A stretch of 64,000 bases of DNA from Kangsaoukella pontilimi (GTDB lineage Bacteria > Pseudomonadota > Alphaproteobacteria > Rhodobacterales > Rhodobacteraceae), in contig NZ_WUPT01000001.1 of the NCBI RefSeq assembly GCF_009830125.1, positions 1,116,001-1,180,000 of the forward strand, given 5' to 3'. Positions 8,303 through 17,577 of this stretch are shown one piece after another. Position 1 is the stretch's first letter. Each line of letters opens with the position of its first letter. The notes under the pieces are model-generated. The model was not told the origin of the DNA. It saw only the letters and a list, made by a program, of their open reading frames with translations, and did no database searches. The translations under genes and the position numbers were made by a program.

Positions 8303-9043
8303 TCACGTCAGGGCCGAATACATCAGCCTCAAGGCAACCACGGTCAGCAGGATCAGGATCAGCTTGTCGAACGTCTCTTTCGACACGCGCCGCGCCGCCC
8401 GCTCGCCCAGTGGCATGGCGGCGAAAAGCGGGATCGTCGCCAGAACGGCCAGCCCCGCCCGCTCCCAGGAGAGCACACCGAGGGCGATAAGGGTCGGGAT
8501 CTGAAACGAGGACATCATGAAGAAAAAGGCCGAGATCGTGCCGATGAACTCGCGCCGCTCCAGCCGCATAGCGTTCAGAAAGGTGACCGACACCGGCGCC
8601 GAGATGCCGCCCGCCCCCTGCATGACCCCTGCCAGAAACCCGACCGGACCGGCGACCCTTTCGCCCGGCGCCCTGTCGATCTTCCAGTCGGGCAGTCGAA
8701 GGCGGAGGCCGATATAGAAGAACACGATGCACGCAAGTCCGCCCATCAGCACATCGGTGGAGAGCGATGCCAGCAGCACCGATCCCGCAGCGGCCCCGAG
8801 CGCCCCACCAATCGCGAAACTACCGACAAAGCGGATATTGCTCCACGCATCGCGATAGGCCCAGGCCTGCCACGTGTTGGACATGAGGTTCAGGACAGAG
8901 AAGATGGCGACCGCCTTCGGTACGCCGAAGACGATGGCAAGGATGGGCACGCCGACCACCGGCGCGCCGGCGCCGGTCGCGCCCTTGAGAAAGCCGCCAA
9001 GCGCGATCGCAGCCGCGGCAAGGATGATATCGAAAAGCGTCAT
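8303..9043 (-). CDS. TSUP family (TauE/SafE-like) membrane permease
   Basis: 246 residues with about eight hydrophobic segments. The duplicated half-signatures expected in TSUP proteins are present: GGFLKGATGAGAPVVGVP near residue 16 and AGVMQGAGGISAPVS near 140. The family moves sulfite, sulfoacetate or other organic anions across the inner membrane; the substrate cannot be told from sequence. The ATG directly follows the TGA of the TPP enzyme, so the two are surely co-translated. Their pairing suggests export or import of an anion linked to the TPP reaction. Confidence 0.88.
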   Translation of the reverse strand: MTLFDIILAAAAIALGGFLKGATGAGAPVVGVPILAIVFGVPKAVAIFSVLNLMSNTWQAWAYRDAWSNIRFVGSFAIGGALGAAAGSVLLASLSTDVLMGGLACIVFFYIGLRLRLPDWKIDRAPGERVAGPVGFLAGVMQGAGGISAPVSVTFLNAMRLERREFIGTISAFFFMMSSFQIPTLIALGVLSWERAGLAVLATIPLFAAMPLGERAARRVSKETFDKLILILLTVVALRLMYSALT

Positions 9044-10735
9044 TCAGAATGTCTCGGTGGCGGCTACGGCAACGTCAAGCAGCACGTGCCGCCGCTCGTC
9101 GCGAATGATCCGGACGGCGCGGGCCAGCGCGTCGGGAATGTCGGCCCCATGCTCGATCCGTTCGGCATGGGCGCGCGATGCGCGGGCGACGGCGGTGAAA
9201 TCAGGCAAAGGCGCGAGAGAGGTCAGCGGCACCTCGTTCCGCTTCATCGCGGCGCCCTCGGGATAGGCGCCCCTGACAGCCCGCCGAACCGCGTTCCAGC
9301 CACCGTTGTTCTTGACGACGATCAGGATGGGCAGGTCCAGCGCCTCGGCCACCTGGTGGCAGACGACGGGATTGGCGAACATGTATGAGCCGTCGCCCAC
9401 CGCCGCGATCACAAGCCGGTCCCGGTCTGCCAGTTGCGCGCCGAGTGCGGCGGGCACGCCCCATCCCAAGCCGCCGGAATGCGGGTTGCCGAAGAACCGG
9501 TTCGGTCCCTTGAGCGTCATTGCGCCGGGAAGAAGACCGAGTTCGCTGAAGACGACGGCGTCCTCGTCCATGATGTCGGACAGGCAGGCGCTGAGCCACG
9601 CGGGCGACGCCACCTCACCCGGTTCGGGTGGCGTGGCGGCGGCGAGAGCTTTGGCGCGTGTCTCGCTCGCCAAGTCCTCTATCTGCTTCCGACGGTCGGG
9701 CGCGGGTTCCGCGCGCGCGGCAAGAGCTCCAAGCACCAACACAGGGTCGGCGGCGATCGTCAGGTCCGAGCGATAGCCCCTGACGGGCATCCGCCCGAAA
9801 AGCGGGTCCGGCCCGATATGGACCACCTTCGCACCCGGCGCGGGAGGCGTACCGCGCGCGATCCATGGCACGCCACTGTCAAGCACGATCACAAGATCGG
9901 CGCGCTCCATCGGCGGCGGGCCGTAGCCCAGAAGCGCAGGGTCGCCGCCCGCCAGCACGTTCCGGACCACGAAGGGCTCGGACACGGCCAACCCCAGCCG
10001 GGCCGCAGCGCGCGAGAGCGCCTCGGACAAGCGCCCGGCAGGGTCCCCGCGCTGACAGACGACCAGTGGAAGTTCGGCCCTGTCGATCCACTCCACCAGA
10101 GTGTCGAGATCGGCGCCATGCGGGGCGCCCGCACGGGCCGGAGCCGTTGCAGGCGCAGGCGCATAACCGTCCGGCAAAGCCTCGCACAATGGCTCGCGTG
10201 GCAGGCTCAGATAGACAGGACCAGGCGGGTCCGACAAGGCGATGGCAGCGGCGCGTGTCGTGACGCTATCGCCTTGTTCGGGATAGCGAATTTCGTAGTC
10301 GAACTTGACCGCATCACGGACGAGCGATGTCTGGTCGAACATCTCCTGCCCGTACTGGATCGGCGTGATCCGCCCACCCACGCGGCCCGTCTCGGTCAGA
10401 GGCGTGCGGCCGGAGAGCACCATAACGGGCACGTCGTCCGACGCCGCATTGATCACGCCCATGACCGCGTTCGCCAGCCCGACATTCACATGCACCATCA
10501 CCGCCTGCATCCGGCCCGTGACCAGCCAATAGCCATGCGCCATGCCCATGGCGGCGGTTTCGTGCGGGACGGTGACAGGGGTCGGGATCGACTCGGCGGG
10601 CAGTTTGGCCAGCCCTTCGATCAGCGGCGGAAAGTCCGTCCCTGCATTGGCGAAAAGATAGCTGACCCCGGCCCGCGACAGCGCCAGCAGAAGCGCATCC
10701 GCGCCGGTCTCGGGGTTGGCCAAAGGGTCTTTCAT
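9044..10735 (-). CDS. Thiamine pyrophosphate-dependent enzyme (acetolactate synthase/benzoylformate decarboxylase-like)
   Basis: 563 residues with the three-domain layout of 2-keto acid decarboxylases and carboligases. The N-terminal PYR domain has the catalytic Glu in PHETAAMGMAHGY, a central domain follows at about 195-330, and the C-terminal PP domain carries the Mg-TPP motif GDGS near 446 running to NNGG near 475. It lacks the C-terminal signature that would mark it as biosynthetic acetolactate synthase, and no small regulatory subunit gene is nearby. With aldehyde dehydrogenases on either side, decarboxylation of an aromatic 2-keto acid to an aldehyde is a reasonable guess, not a demonstrated role. 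It heads the minus-strand unit and is divergent from the TAXI-TRAP operon. Confidence 0.85.
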   Translation of the reverse strand: MKDPLANPETGADALLLALSRAGVSYLFANAGTDFPPLIEGLAKLPAESIPTPVTVPHETAAMGMAHGYWLVTGRMQAVMVHVNVGLANAVMGVINAASDDVPVMVLSGRTPLTETGRVGGRITPIQYGQEMFDQTSLVRDAVKFDYEIRYPEQGDSVTTRAAAIALSDPPGPVYLSLPREPLCEALPDGYAPAPATAPARAGAPHGADLDTLVEWIDRAELPLVVCQRGDPAGRLSEALSRAAARLGLAVSEPFVVRNVLAGGDPALLGYGPPPMERADLVIVLDSGVPWIARGTPPAPGAKVVHIGPDPLFGRMPVRGYRSDLTIAADPVLVLGALAARAEPAPDRRKQIEDLASETRAKALAAATPPEPGEVASPAWLSACLSDIMDEDAVVFSELGLLPGAMTLKGPNRFFGNPHSGGLGWGVPAALGAQLADRDRLVIAAVGDGSYMFANPVVCHQVAEALDLPILIVVKNNGGWNAVRRAVRGAYPEGAAMKRNEVPLTSLAPLPDFTAVARASRAHAERIEHGADIPDALARAVRIIRDERRHVLLDVAVAATETF

Positions 10736-10844
10736 CCCGCCTCGTTCAGTTGGCTTGATATTCGGCTTGGCCAGCTTATTGTCAACACTGTCTCAATAGT
10801 TGGGATTCTGAAGCCTGACGTCGAGACCATTGGGAGGAGAAAAA

Positions 10845-11795
10845 ATGAACAAGCTATTCACCGCAGGAGCCGTGGCCCTCGGCCTCATGGCCGCCCTGCC
10901 CGCCGCGGCACAGAACGTCGGGATCGCCACGTCGAACCCCGGCTCGCTATTCCACAACATCGGCACCGCCGTGGCCAATGCCGCAAACGCGGGCGGCCTG
11001 AACACGACGATCCAGCCCGCCACCAGTCCGAACCAGTTTATTCCCTTCATCGACCAGGGCGGGATCGAATTCGGCGTCGCCAACCTGCAAGAGGTCAACT
11101 ACGCGATCACCGGCGAGGCATGGTGGAACGGGCGTGAGAATCCGAACCTGCGCATCGTCGCCCATCTCCAGCCGCTGGTCGAAGCGATCTTCGTGCGCGC
11201 CGATAGCGACATCATGAAGGTCTCGGACCTCAAGGGGCTGCCGATGACCGACGGCTACACCGCCCAGAACACCATCCTGCCGCAGCTTTCGGCCTTCTAC
11301 GCCACCGCCAACATGACCCGCGACGATGTCGAGCAAGTCTCGGTCGCCTCGGTCGTGGCGGGTGCCGACGCGTTCATGGCGGGGGACACCGTGGGCTTCA
11401 TCTTCGCCCACGGTGCAGGCAAGGTCCGCGAGGCGGATGCCGCCGTCGGCGGTCTGCGCGCGCTTGGTGTCGAGGACGCAAGCGACGAGTCGCTGGCCCG
11501 CGCCCGCGAACACTGGCCCACCGCCTTTTTCATGTCTCTGCCCGAGGGCGCGATGCCCGGCGTTCTGGAAGAGACCACGTATATCGCCTTCCCCCAAGTG
11601 ATCTTCACCCACGCGAACGCACCCGATGACGCGGTCTATGCGATGGCCAAGGCGATGTACGAGAACGCAGGTGTTATGGGCGAGACCTTCCCGCCGATGC
11701 GCGCCTTCCGTCCCGAGAACATGCGGGGTGATCCGGGTATTGCCGAGTTCCATCCCGGCGCGATCCGCTTCTTCGAAGAAGTCGGGCTTCAGTAA
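10845..11795 (+). CDS. TAXI family TRAP transporter solute-binding protein
   Basis: 316 residues. A signal peptide (about residues 1-22, ending AAAQ) leads into a periplasmic binding protein with the TAXI-type N-terminus NVGIATSNPGSLFHNIGTAV. A GGGAGGAG ribosome site at 10832-10839 fixes the start at ATG 10845 rather than 10830. TAXI proteins bind small carboxylates and feed a fused TRAP permease, which is exactly the next gene. The enzymes downstream (aldehyde dehydrogenase, flavin hydroxylase, SDR) suggest an aromatic acid as ligand; this is inferred from context. Confidence 0.92.
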   Translation: MNKLFTAGAVALGLMAALPAAAQNVGIATSNPGSLFHNIGTAVANAANAGGLNTTIQPATSPNQFIPFIDQGGIEFGVANLQEVNYAITGEAWWNGRENPNLRIVAHLQPLVEAIFVRADSDIMKVSDLKGLPMTDGYTAQNTILPQLSAFYATANMTRDDVEQVSVASVVAGADAFMAGDTVGFIFAHGAGKVREADAAVGGLRALGVEDASDESLARAREHWPTAFFMSLPEGAMPGVLEETTYIAFPQVIFTHANAPDDAVYAMAKAMYENAGVMGETFPPMRAFRPENMRGDPGIAEFHPGAIRFFEEVGLQ

Positions 11796-11798
11796 GAC

Positions 11799-13748
11799 GT
11801 GAGCCAGAGGGCTGACACGACGCGGATGGGCCGTCACGGGGTTTCCGTGGCGGCCCTCAAACCGGTGGCGGACATACTCGCCGCCGGTATCGTTCTGCTG
11901 GCGATCGGCTGGGCGCTGTCGCTTCAGCGCCAACTCGGATTGAACCTGTATCCGCAGCAGTTCTTCGCGGGCATCATGTTCTTCACGCTGCCGCTCGCCT
12001 TTCTGACCCTGCCCGCCCGGCGGGAGGTTTTGCGGAACCACGTGCCGTGGCACGACATTTTTCTCGCGCTCGTTGCCATGGGCGCCCTCGGCTTCGTGGC
12101 CGTGGGTTATCCCGACCTTGTACTGATGATCTTCGCCCGCCCGCCCGAGATCTGGGTGCCGGGTGCTATCATCATTGTCCTTCTGCTCGAGGCGCTCCGT
12201 CGCGCGACGGGCTGGGCGCTGGTGCTGATCATCCTCGCCTTCCTTCTCTACGCGCTTTTCGGAGACGTCTTTCCGGGCCGCCTTCAGGGCCGCGCGCAGA
12301 ACTGGCAGCTTCTGGCGGGCTATATGGCCGTCGACTCGAACGGCATTCTGGGCCTTCCCATCTCGGTCGCGTCGACCGTCGTCATCGCCTTCATCCTGTT
12401 CGGCGTACTGCTGGGCATCACCGGCGGCTCGCAGTTCTTTACCGATGCGGCGATGATCGCCATGGGGCGCTTCCGGGGCGGGTCGATGAAGATCGCGGTG
12501 CTGGCCTCGGGGCTTTTCGGCTCGATCTCCGGCTCGGCAGTCGCCAACGTCGTCGGCACCGGCGTCGTCACCATCCCGATGATCAAGCGCGACGGCTACC
12601 CGGCCCACAAGGCGGCTGCAATCGAGGCCGTATCGTCCACGGGTGGACAACTCATGCCGCCCGTGATGGGCGCCTCCGCCTTCCTTATGGCCGAGTTCCT
12701 CGCCATCCCTTATAGCCAGATCGTGCTGGCGGCTCTGGTCCCGGCCTGCCTCTACTACATCGCGCTGTTCATTCAGGCCGACCTTGAGGCCGCGCGCCTT
12801 GGCATCCGGCCCGTTCCGAAATCCGAGATCCCCAAAGGCCGCGACGTGATCGTCGGCATCCATTTCGCCGCCGCCTTCGGGGTTCTGATCTACCTTCTTT
12901 TCTGGCAACGCTACCAGCCCGAGCGCGCGGCGCTCTGGTCGGTGCTGGCGCTCTGCGCTACGGCGCTTCTGATCGGATACCGGGGCAAGAGGCCGAGCCT
13001 CGCGAACCTCTTCTTCAGCATCGCGCGCACGGGGCATTCCGTCGTCGAGATCCTGCTCATCTCGGCGGCGTCGGGCATCGTGATCGGCGTCCTCAACATC
13101 ACCGGCCTCAGCTTCAACCTGACCTACCTTCTGGTTCAGATCGGCGGCGGCAGCGCGATCCTGCTTCTGGGCCTCTCGGCCATTGTCTGCATCATCCTCG
13201 GCATGGGGCTCCCGACGCTGGGGGTCTATGTCCTCCTCGCCGCACTTGTCGCGCCCGCGCTGGTCGAGGTGGGAATCGAGCCCATCGCCGCCCATCTCTA
13301 CGTTCTCTATTTCGGCATGATGTCGATGATCACGCCGCCCATCGCACTGGCCGCCTTCGCCGCCGCGTCGCTTGCCAAGGCTCCGGCCATGGCGACGGGT
13401 TGGGCCGCGATGCGCTTCGGCTGGTCGGCCTATGTGATCCCGATCCTCTTCGCCTTTTCACCGACGCTGATCCTGATCGGCACACCTTCCGACATCGTCT
13501 TTGCCGTCATCACGGCGGTCCTTGGTGTGTGGCTCGTGTCTTCAGCACTGGCAGGCTACTTCACACGCCTTCTGAGCCGCGGAAAACGCATCGCCTTCGG
13601 CACGGCGGGTCTGATGGCCCTGGTTCCGGCGATGGCCTTCGAGGGTGCGCTGCTGACGGATGTGGTCGGTGTGGTCGCCGGACTGCTTCTGATGATCTCC
13701 GAGGTCATCGGCGCGCGCCGGGCCGCATCGAGCGAGGTCGCCCCATGA
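11799..13748 (+). CDS. TRAP transporter fused permease (4TM/12TM, TAXI type)
   Basis: 649 residues, a fusion of the small (DctQ-like) and large (DctM-like) TRAP membrane subunits, as is usual for TAXI systems. The protein is hydrophobic throughout, with GSISGSAVANVVGTGVVTIP near residue 245 and GMGLPTLGVYVLLAALVAPAL near 468 as family landmarks. Translation starts at GTG 11799, 3 nt after the binding-protein stop; ATG 11826 is an alternative. The last codons overlap the regulator gene (ATGA). It imports the ligand using an ion gradient. Confidence 0.93.
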   Translation: MSQRADTTRMGRHGVSVAALKPVADILAAGIVLLAIGWALSLQRQLGLNLYPQQFFAGIMFFTLPLAFLTLPARREVLRNHVPWHDIFLALVAMGALGFVAVGYPDLVLMIFARPPEIWVPGAIIIVLLLEALRRATGWALVLIILAFLLYALFGDVFPGRLQGRAQNWQLLAGYMAVDSNGILGLPISVASTVVIAFILFGVLLGITGGSQFFTDAAMIAMGRFRGGSMKIAVLASGLFGSISGSAVANVVGTGVVTIPMIKRDGYPAHKAAAIEAVSSTGGQLMPPVMGASAFLMAEFLAIPYSQIVLAALVPACLYYIALFIQADLEAARLGIRPVPKSEIPKGRDVIVGIHFAAAFGVLIYLLFWQRYQPERAALWSVLALCATALLIGYRGKRPSLANLFFSIARTGHSVVEILLISAASGIVIGVLNITGLSFNLTYLLVQIGGGSAILLLGLSAIVCIILGMGLPTLGVYVLLAALVAPALVEVGIEPIAAHLYVLYFGMMSMITPPIALAAFAAASLAKAPAMATGWAAMRFGWSAYVIPILFAFSPTLILIGTPSDIVFAVITAVLGVWLVSSALAGYFTRLLSRGKRIAFGTAGLMALVPAMAFEGALLTDVVGVVAGLLLMISEVIGARRAASSEVAP

Positions 13749-14524
13749 GCAGCGTTTCCGGCTCGGGCGAGCGCATCCTCGCAATTCTGGACCTCTTTTC
13801 CTGCGACCGCCCCCACTGGACGCCGGAAGAGATGATGGCAGAGCTCGGCTATTCGCGCCCGACACTCTATCGCTACCTGAAGACGCTGAAGGACTCGGGC
13901 TATCTGACCACCCTGCCCCATGCCGGCTACACGCTGGGTCCCCGCGTCACCGAGCTTGACTACCTGATGACCCGCGCCGATCCCTTGATCGCGCTTGGTA
14001 CGCCCGTTTTGGAACGTCTGGCGGCGCAGTTTCCCGGTTCGGCCTTTCTGGTGCGCTGGTATGGGAGAAAGCTTCTGTGCGTCGCGTCGGTGGTCTCGGT
14101 TGAGACGCCGAAATCCAGCTATCCGCGCGGGCGCCCCATGCCCATCGGCAAGGGTGCCATCAGCCGGGCCATCGCCGCCTTTCTGCCGCCGCGCGACCGG
14201 CGCGCCTTGGTCGAGGACTATCTCGAGGCTTTCGCCGGCACCGGAACGGGCGACACCGTCGACGATGTGCTGGAAGCGCTCCGCGACGTACGACGCGACG
14301 GCTATTCCACCGCCTGGGGCGAGGTTACGCCCGGCGTCGTCGCCGTTGCGGCCCCCGTCATGGGAAGCGACCCGACACCTCAGGGCGCGATCTGCATGAC
14401 AAGCGACGAGGCCGATGCTGGTCCGGAAAGGCTTTCCGAGATCCAGGCCATGGTGCTCGATCTTTCGCGCGAGCTTGGCGACAGCCTGGGCCAGCAGGAC
14501 GGCCTGAGCGGGGCCGTCGCATGA
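13745..14524 (+). CDS. IclR family transcriptional regulator
   Basis: 259 residues. The N-terminal winged helix-turn-helix (about residues 5-65, with SRPTLYRYLKTLKDSGYL as recognition region) is followed by the IclR effector domain (IGKGAISRAIAAF and VVAVAAPVMG). It is encoded inside the TAXI-TRAP/aldehyde dehydrogenase/hydroxylase operon with a 4-nt overlap, so it most likely controls that operon in response to the imported substrate or a product. ATG 13745 is chosen because the longer frame from 13400 is only an open extension inside the permease gene. Confidence 0.9.
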   Translation: MSSVSGSGERILAILDLFSCDRPHWTPEEMMAELGYSRPTLYRYLKTLKDSGYLTTLPHAGYTLGPRVTELDYLMTRADPLIALGTPVLERLAAQFPGSAFLVRWYGRKLLCVASVVSVETPKSSYPRGRPMPIGKGAISRAIAAFLPPRDRRALVEDYLEAFAGTGTGDTVDDVLEALRDVRRDGYSTAWGEVTPGVVAVAAPVMGSDPTPQGAICMTSDEADAGPERLSEIQAMVLDLSRELGDSLGQQDGLSGAVA

Positions 14525-14563
14525 CCTGTTCCGAACCGAAACCCGAATGAACCGAGGCGACAC

Positions 14564-16009
14564 ATGAACATCGCACCTGCACGACATTTCATCGATGGCG
14601 ACTGGGTCGCCGAGGGTAGTCAGGAAGACAGCATCAACCCCGCCACTTTCGGCGTGCTTGGGCAATACCATCCGGGCAGCGCCGCCCTGGCCAACGCCGC
14701 TGCCGCTGCCGCGCGGAAAGCGTTCTTCGATTCGCCTTGGGCCGCCTCGCCCCGCCTTCGTGCGCAGGCGCTTTTCGAGATCGCGGACCGGCTGGACGCG
14801 GCCAAGGACGAAATCGCGGACCTCGTCGTCGCGGAGAACGGCAAGATCCGCGCCGAGGCCATGGGCGAGACCATGGGCGCGATTTCCGAGACGCGCTATT
14901 ACGCCGGTCTGACCCGCAACATACGCGGCACCATGATGGAAACCGCGCCGGGCAACATGTCCTTCTTCAACCGCGAACCGGCGGGCGTTGCGGGTGTGAT
15001 CGTCCCGTGGAACGCGCCAGTGACGCTGCTCATGCGCTCGCTCGCCCCGGCCCTCGCCGCGGGTTGCACCACCTTCATCAAGCCCGCCCAGCAGACGCCC
15101 CTTGTCCATGCACGGATCATGGAGGCGATTACCTCGGCCCCGTCGCTGCCCAAGGGCGTCGTCAACTCGGTCAACGAGAACGGGATCGAGGTGGGGCAGG
15201 CCATGACCGCGTCGCCCGATATCGACGTCATCAGCTTCACCGGGTCGAGCCGTACGGGCGCGGCCATCATGGCCGCCGCCGCGCCGACACTGAAGCGGGT
15301 CGGGCTGGAACTGGGCGGCAAGGCGCCTGCCGTGATCTTCGAGGACGCCGATCTGGATCTGGCGGTGAAGGAACTGACCCACGGATCGCTTGCCATGGCC
15401 GGTCAGATTTGCGTCGCCGCCGCGCGGTTCCTTGTCCACGAGAGCATCGCGGAAGACTTCGAGGCGCGGATCACAGCGGCGTTCAAGGCCGTTCGCACTG
15501 GCCCGGGCAGCGACCCGGCCAGCCAGATGGGCAGCCTGATCGACGACGCGAACCGCCAGCGAATTGAGCGCCTTCTGGAGCAGGCCGCCGATGAGGGCGA
15601 GATGATCCTCCGCGGCGAGCGGATCGGTCAGGGTGCGTTCCTGACGCCGTCGCTCTTCCGGATCGACAACCTCGCCTCACCTCTGGTGCAGGAAGAGCTT
15701 TTCGGCCCCCTCGTCTCGGTCGAACGTTTCGCAGACGAGGCCGAAGCCGTCCACAAGGCCAACGCGACCCCCTATGGCCTCGCCGCGTCGGTCTTTACCC
15801 GCGACGGCGCGCGGTCCATGCGGGCAAGCCGTGCGATCCGGGCGGGCACGGTCTGGATCAACTCGCATCTGAGGCTCTTTGCCGAAGGCGAGACCGGCGG
15901 CTACGGCAAATCCGGTCTGGGGCGGCTCCACGGGCCGGAGGGGCTGAACGACTTCCTCGAAACCAAGCATATCTACATGGAGGCGGGCGTGATCCCGCAA
16001 ACGGCCTGA
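14564..16009 (+). CDS. Aldehyde dehydrogenase
   Basis: 481 residues, complete ALDH enzyme. Catalytic Cys283 lies in GQICVAA and Glu249 in LELGGKAP; VIVPWNAPVTL and SFTGSSRTGAAI are cofactor-binding segments. Position in the operon between an IclR regulator and a flavin hydroxylase points to oxidation of an aromatic or semialdehyde intermediate. The TGA of this gene shares its A with the ATG of the hydroxylase (TGATG). It is clearly distinct in sequence from the aldehyde dehydrogenase at 4385-5860, so it is not a recent duplicate. Confidence 0.88.
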   Translation: MNIAPARHFIDGDWVAEGSQEDSINPATFGVLGQYHPGSAALANAAAAAARKAFFDSPWAASPRLRAQALFEIADRLDAAKDEIADLVVAENGKIRAEAMGETMGAISETRYYAGLTRNIRGTMMETAPGNMSFFNREPAGVAGVIVPWNAPVTLLMRSLAPALAAGCTTFIKPAQQTPLVHARIMEAITSAPSLPKGVVNSVNENGIEVGQAMTASPDIDVISFTGSSRTGAAIMAAAAPTLKRVGLELGGKAPAVIFEDADLDLAVKELTHGSLAMAGQICVAAARFLVHESIAEDFEARITAAFKAVRTGPGSDPASQMGSLIDDANRQRIERLLEQAADEGEMILRGERIGQGAFLTPSLFRIDNLASPLVQEELFGPLVSVERFADEAEAVHKANATPYGLAASVFTRDGARSMRASRAIRAGTVWINSHLRLFAEGETGGYGKSGLGRLHGPEGLNDFLETKHIYMEAGVIPQTA

Positions 16010-17577
16010 TGCCCGAGACCTATGACGTTCTGATCAACGGCGGCGGCCCGGTGGGCATGGGGCTTGCCATCGAGCTTGGCCAGCGCGGCCACCGGGTTTG
16101 CGTGGTCGAGCGCTATCCCGAGCCCCAGCCGATCCCCAAGGGCCAGAACCTGACGCAACGCACGGCCGAGCATTTCCTGTCCTGGGGCTGCGAGGCGGAA
16201 CTCCGCACCGCGCACCCGATCCCCGAAGGCGGCGGTATCGGCGGCATGACCACCTATGGCACCCTTCTGTCCGACTACCATTACGACTGGCTGAACCGGG
16301 CGCATGTGAAGGATTACTATTTCGCCGCCAACGCCCGCCTGCCCCAATACGCGACCGAGCGGGTTCTTCGTGCCCGCGCGGCCGAAATACCGGAAATCGA
16401 CGTTCTCTACGGCTGGTCCGGTGAGGCGCTGGAGCAGGATACCGACGGCGTGACGCTGACGGTTGGAGAGCGGAAGGGACATGGTACGAAGACGCTTCGG
16501 GGCAAGTTCCTTGTCGGCTGCGACGGCAGCCGCTCCTTCACCCGCGAGGCCGCCGGGATCACCGAGACGAAGTCCGAGCATAACCGTCTGATGGCGCTAC
16601 TTGTCTTCCGCTCGGAAGAGCTGCACGAGCTTCTGAAGCGGTATCCGGGCAAGGCGTTCTACAACGTGCTCCACCCGGATTTCGAAGGGTACTGGCAGTT
16701 CTTCGGGCGCGTCGATCACGGGCTGTCGTGGTTCTTCCATGCGCCGGTTCCGCTCGGCACCACCGAGGACAATCACGACTTCCGCGCCATGCTGCACCGC
16801 GCCGTGGGCCAGCCCTTCGAGCTGGAGTTCGAGCATATCGGGCTCTGGGACCTGCGCGTGGCGATTGCCGACACCTACCGTATGGACCGTGTCTTCATCG
16901 CTGGCGACGCCTGTCACAGCCACCCGCCCTATGGCGGCTACGGCATCAACACGGGCTTCGAGGATGTGCGGAACCTTGGCTGGAAACTGGCCGCGACGCT
17001 TGAAGGATGGGGCGGAGACGCGCTTCTCGACAGCTATGACGCCGAGCGCCGGCCGGTCTTCGCCTCGACGGCTCGGGACTTCATCGAGCGGTTCATCGAA
17101 GAGGACCGGACCTTCCTCAACACCTACAACCCGGACACCGACCGCGAAGCGTTCGAAGCTGCCTGGCATTCCCGCAATCTGGACGCCGACGAGGTAAACG
17201 CGTTTGAGCCGAATTACGAAGGTTCACCCGTCATCGGCGGCGACGGTCACCCGAGTGCCAAGGGCGGCCACAGTTTCGAGGCGCGGATCGGCCACCTGTT
17301 GCCACCGCCCGGCAAGGATGCCGGAGCCGGGATGCTCGACCGGATCGGAGATGGCCTGACGCTCTTACTTGCCGAGGGGGTCGATGCGGAGCCGTTCGAG
17401 ACGGCGGCAGGCTCCATGGCCCTGCCCCTCACTGTCGCCCGCCTGAGCGCCGGGGAATGCGACGCCTATGGAACCGACCGCATTCTTCTGCGCCCTGACC
17501 GTTTCGTGGCATGGACCGGTGCGGATGGTTCAGAGAAGGAGGTTCTGAGCCAGGCGATTGGCGGAGCACCGTCATGA
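16009..17577 (+). CDS. FAD-dependent aromatic-ring monooxygenase
   Basis: 522 residues, class A flavoprotein hydroxylase. The dinucleotide-binding motif GGGPVG is at residues 11-16; the second FAD motif GDACHSHPPYGGYGIN starts at residue 299. The length and the C-terminal thioredoxin-like tail resemble the PheA/MhpA/PgaE type rather than the short PobA type. The reaction would be NAD(P)H- and O2-dependent hydroxylation of a phenolic substrate. It overlaps the aldehyde dehydrogenase by 1 nt and the SDR by 4 nt, so all three are translated together. The exact substrate is not readable. Confidence 0.87.
   Translation: MPETYDVLINGGGPVGMGLAIELGQRGHRVCVVERYPEPQPIPKGQNLTQRTAEHFLSWGCEAELRTAHPIPEGGGIGGMTTYGTLLSDYHYDWLNRAHVKDYYFAANARLPQYATERVLRARAAEIPEIDVLYGWSGEALEQDTDGVTLTVGERKGHGTKTLRGKFLVGCDGSRSFTREAAGITETKSEHNRLMALLVFRSEELHELLKRYPGKAFYNVLHPDFEGYWQFFGRVDHGLSWFFHAPVPLGTTEDNHDFRAMLHRAVGQPFELEFEHIGLWDLRVAIADTYRMDRVFIAGDACHSHPPYGGYGINTGFEDVRNLGWKLAATLEGWGGDALLDSYDAERRPVFASTARDFIERFIEEDRTFLNTYNPDTDREAFEAAWHSRNLDADEVNAFEPNYEGSPVIGGDGHPSAKGGHSFEARIGHLLPPPGKDAGAGMLDRIGDGLTLLLAEGVDAEPFETAAGSMALPLTVARLSAGECDAYGTDRILLRPDRFVAWTGADGSEKEVLSQAIGGAPS

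Noticed and set aside
9044-10735. TPP enzyme as sulfoacetaldehyde acetyltransferase, because of the neighbouring TauE-like permease
   Set aside because: The N-terminal sequence does not resemble Xsc as I remember it, and no phosphotransacetylase or taurine gene is nearby; left as a general TPP enzyme.
10736-10844. IclR operator upstream of the TAXI operon
   Set aside because: Only 4-bp arms (CAAC/GTTG, ATTG/CAAT) could be found around 10778-10803; too weak to call.
10947-13295. 782-codon minus-strand frame opposite the TAXI-TRAP genes
   Set aside because: Composition of a shadow frame (His/Arg/Asp/Gly rich) and no family pattern; the plus strand encodes a recognisable transporter.
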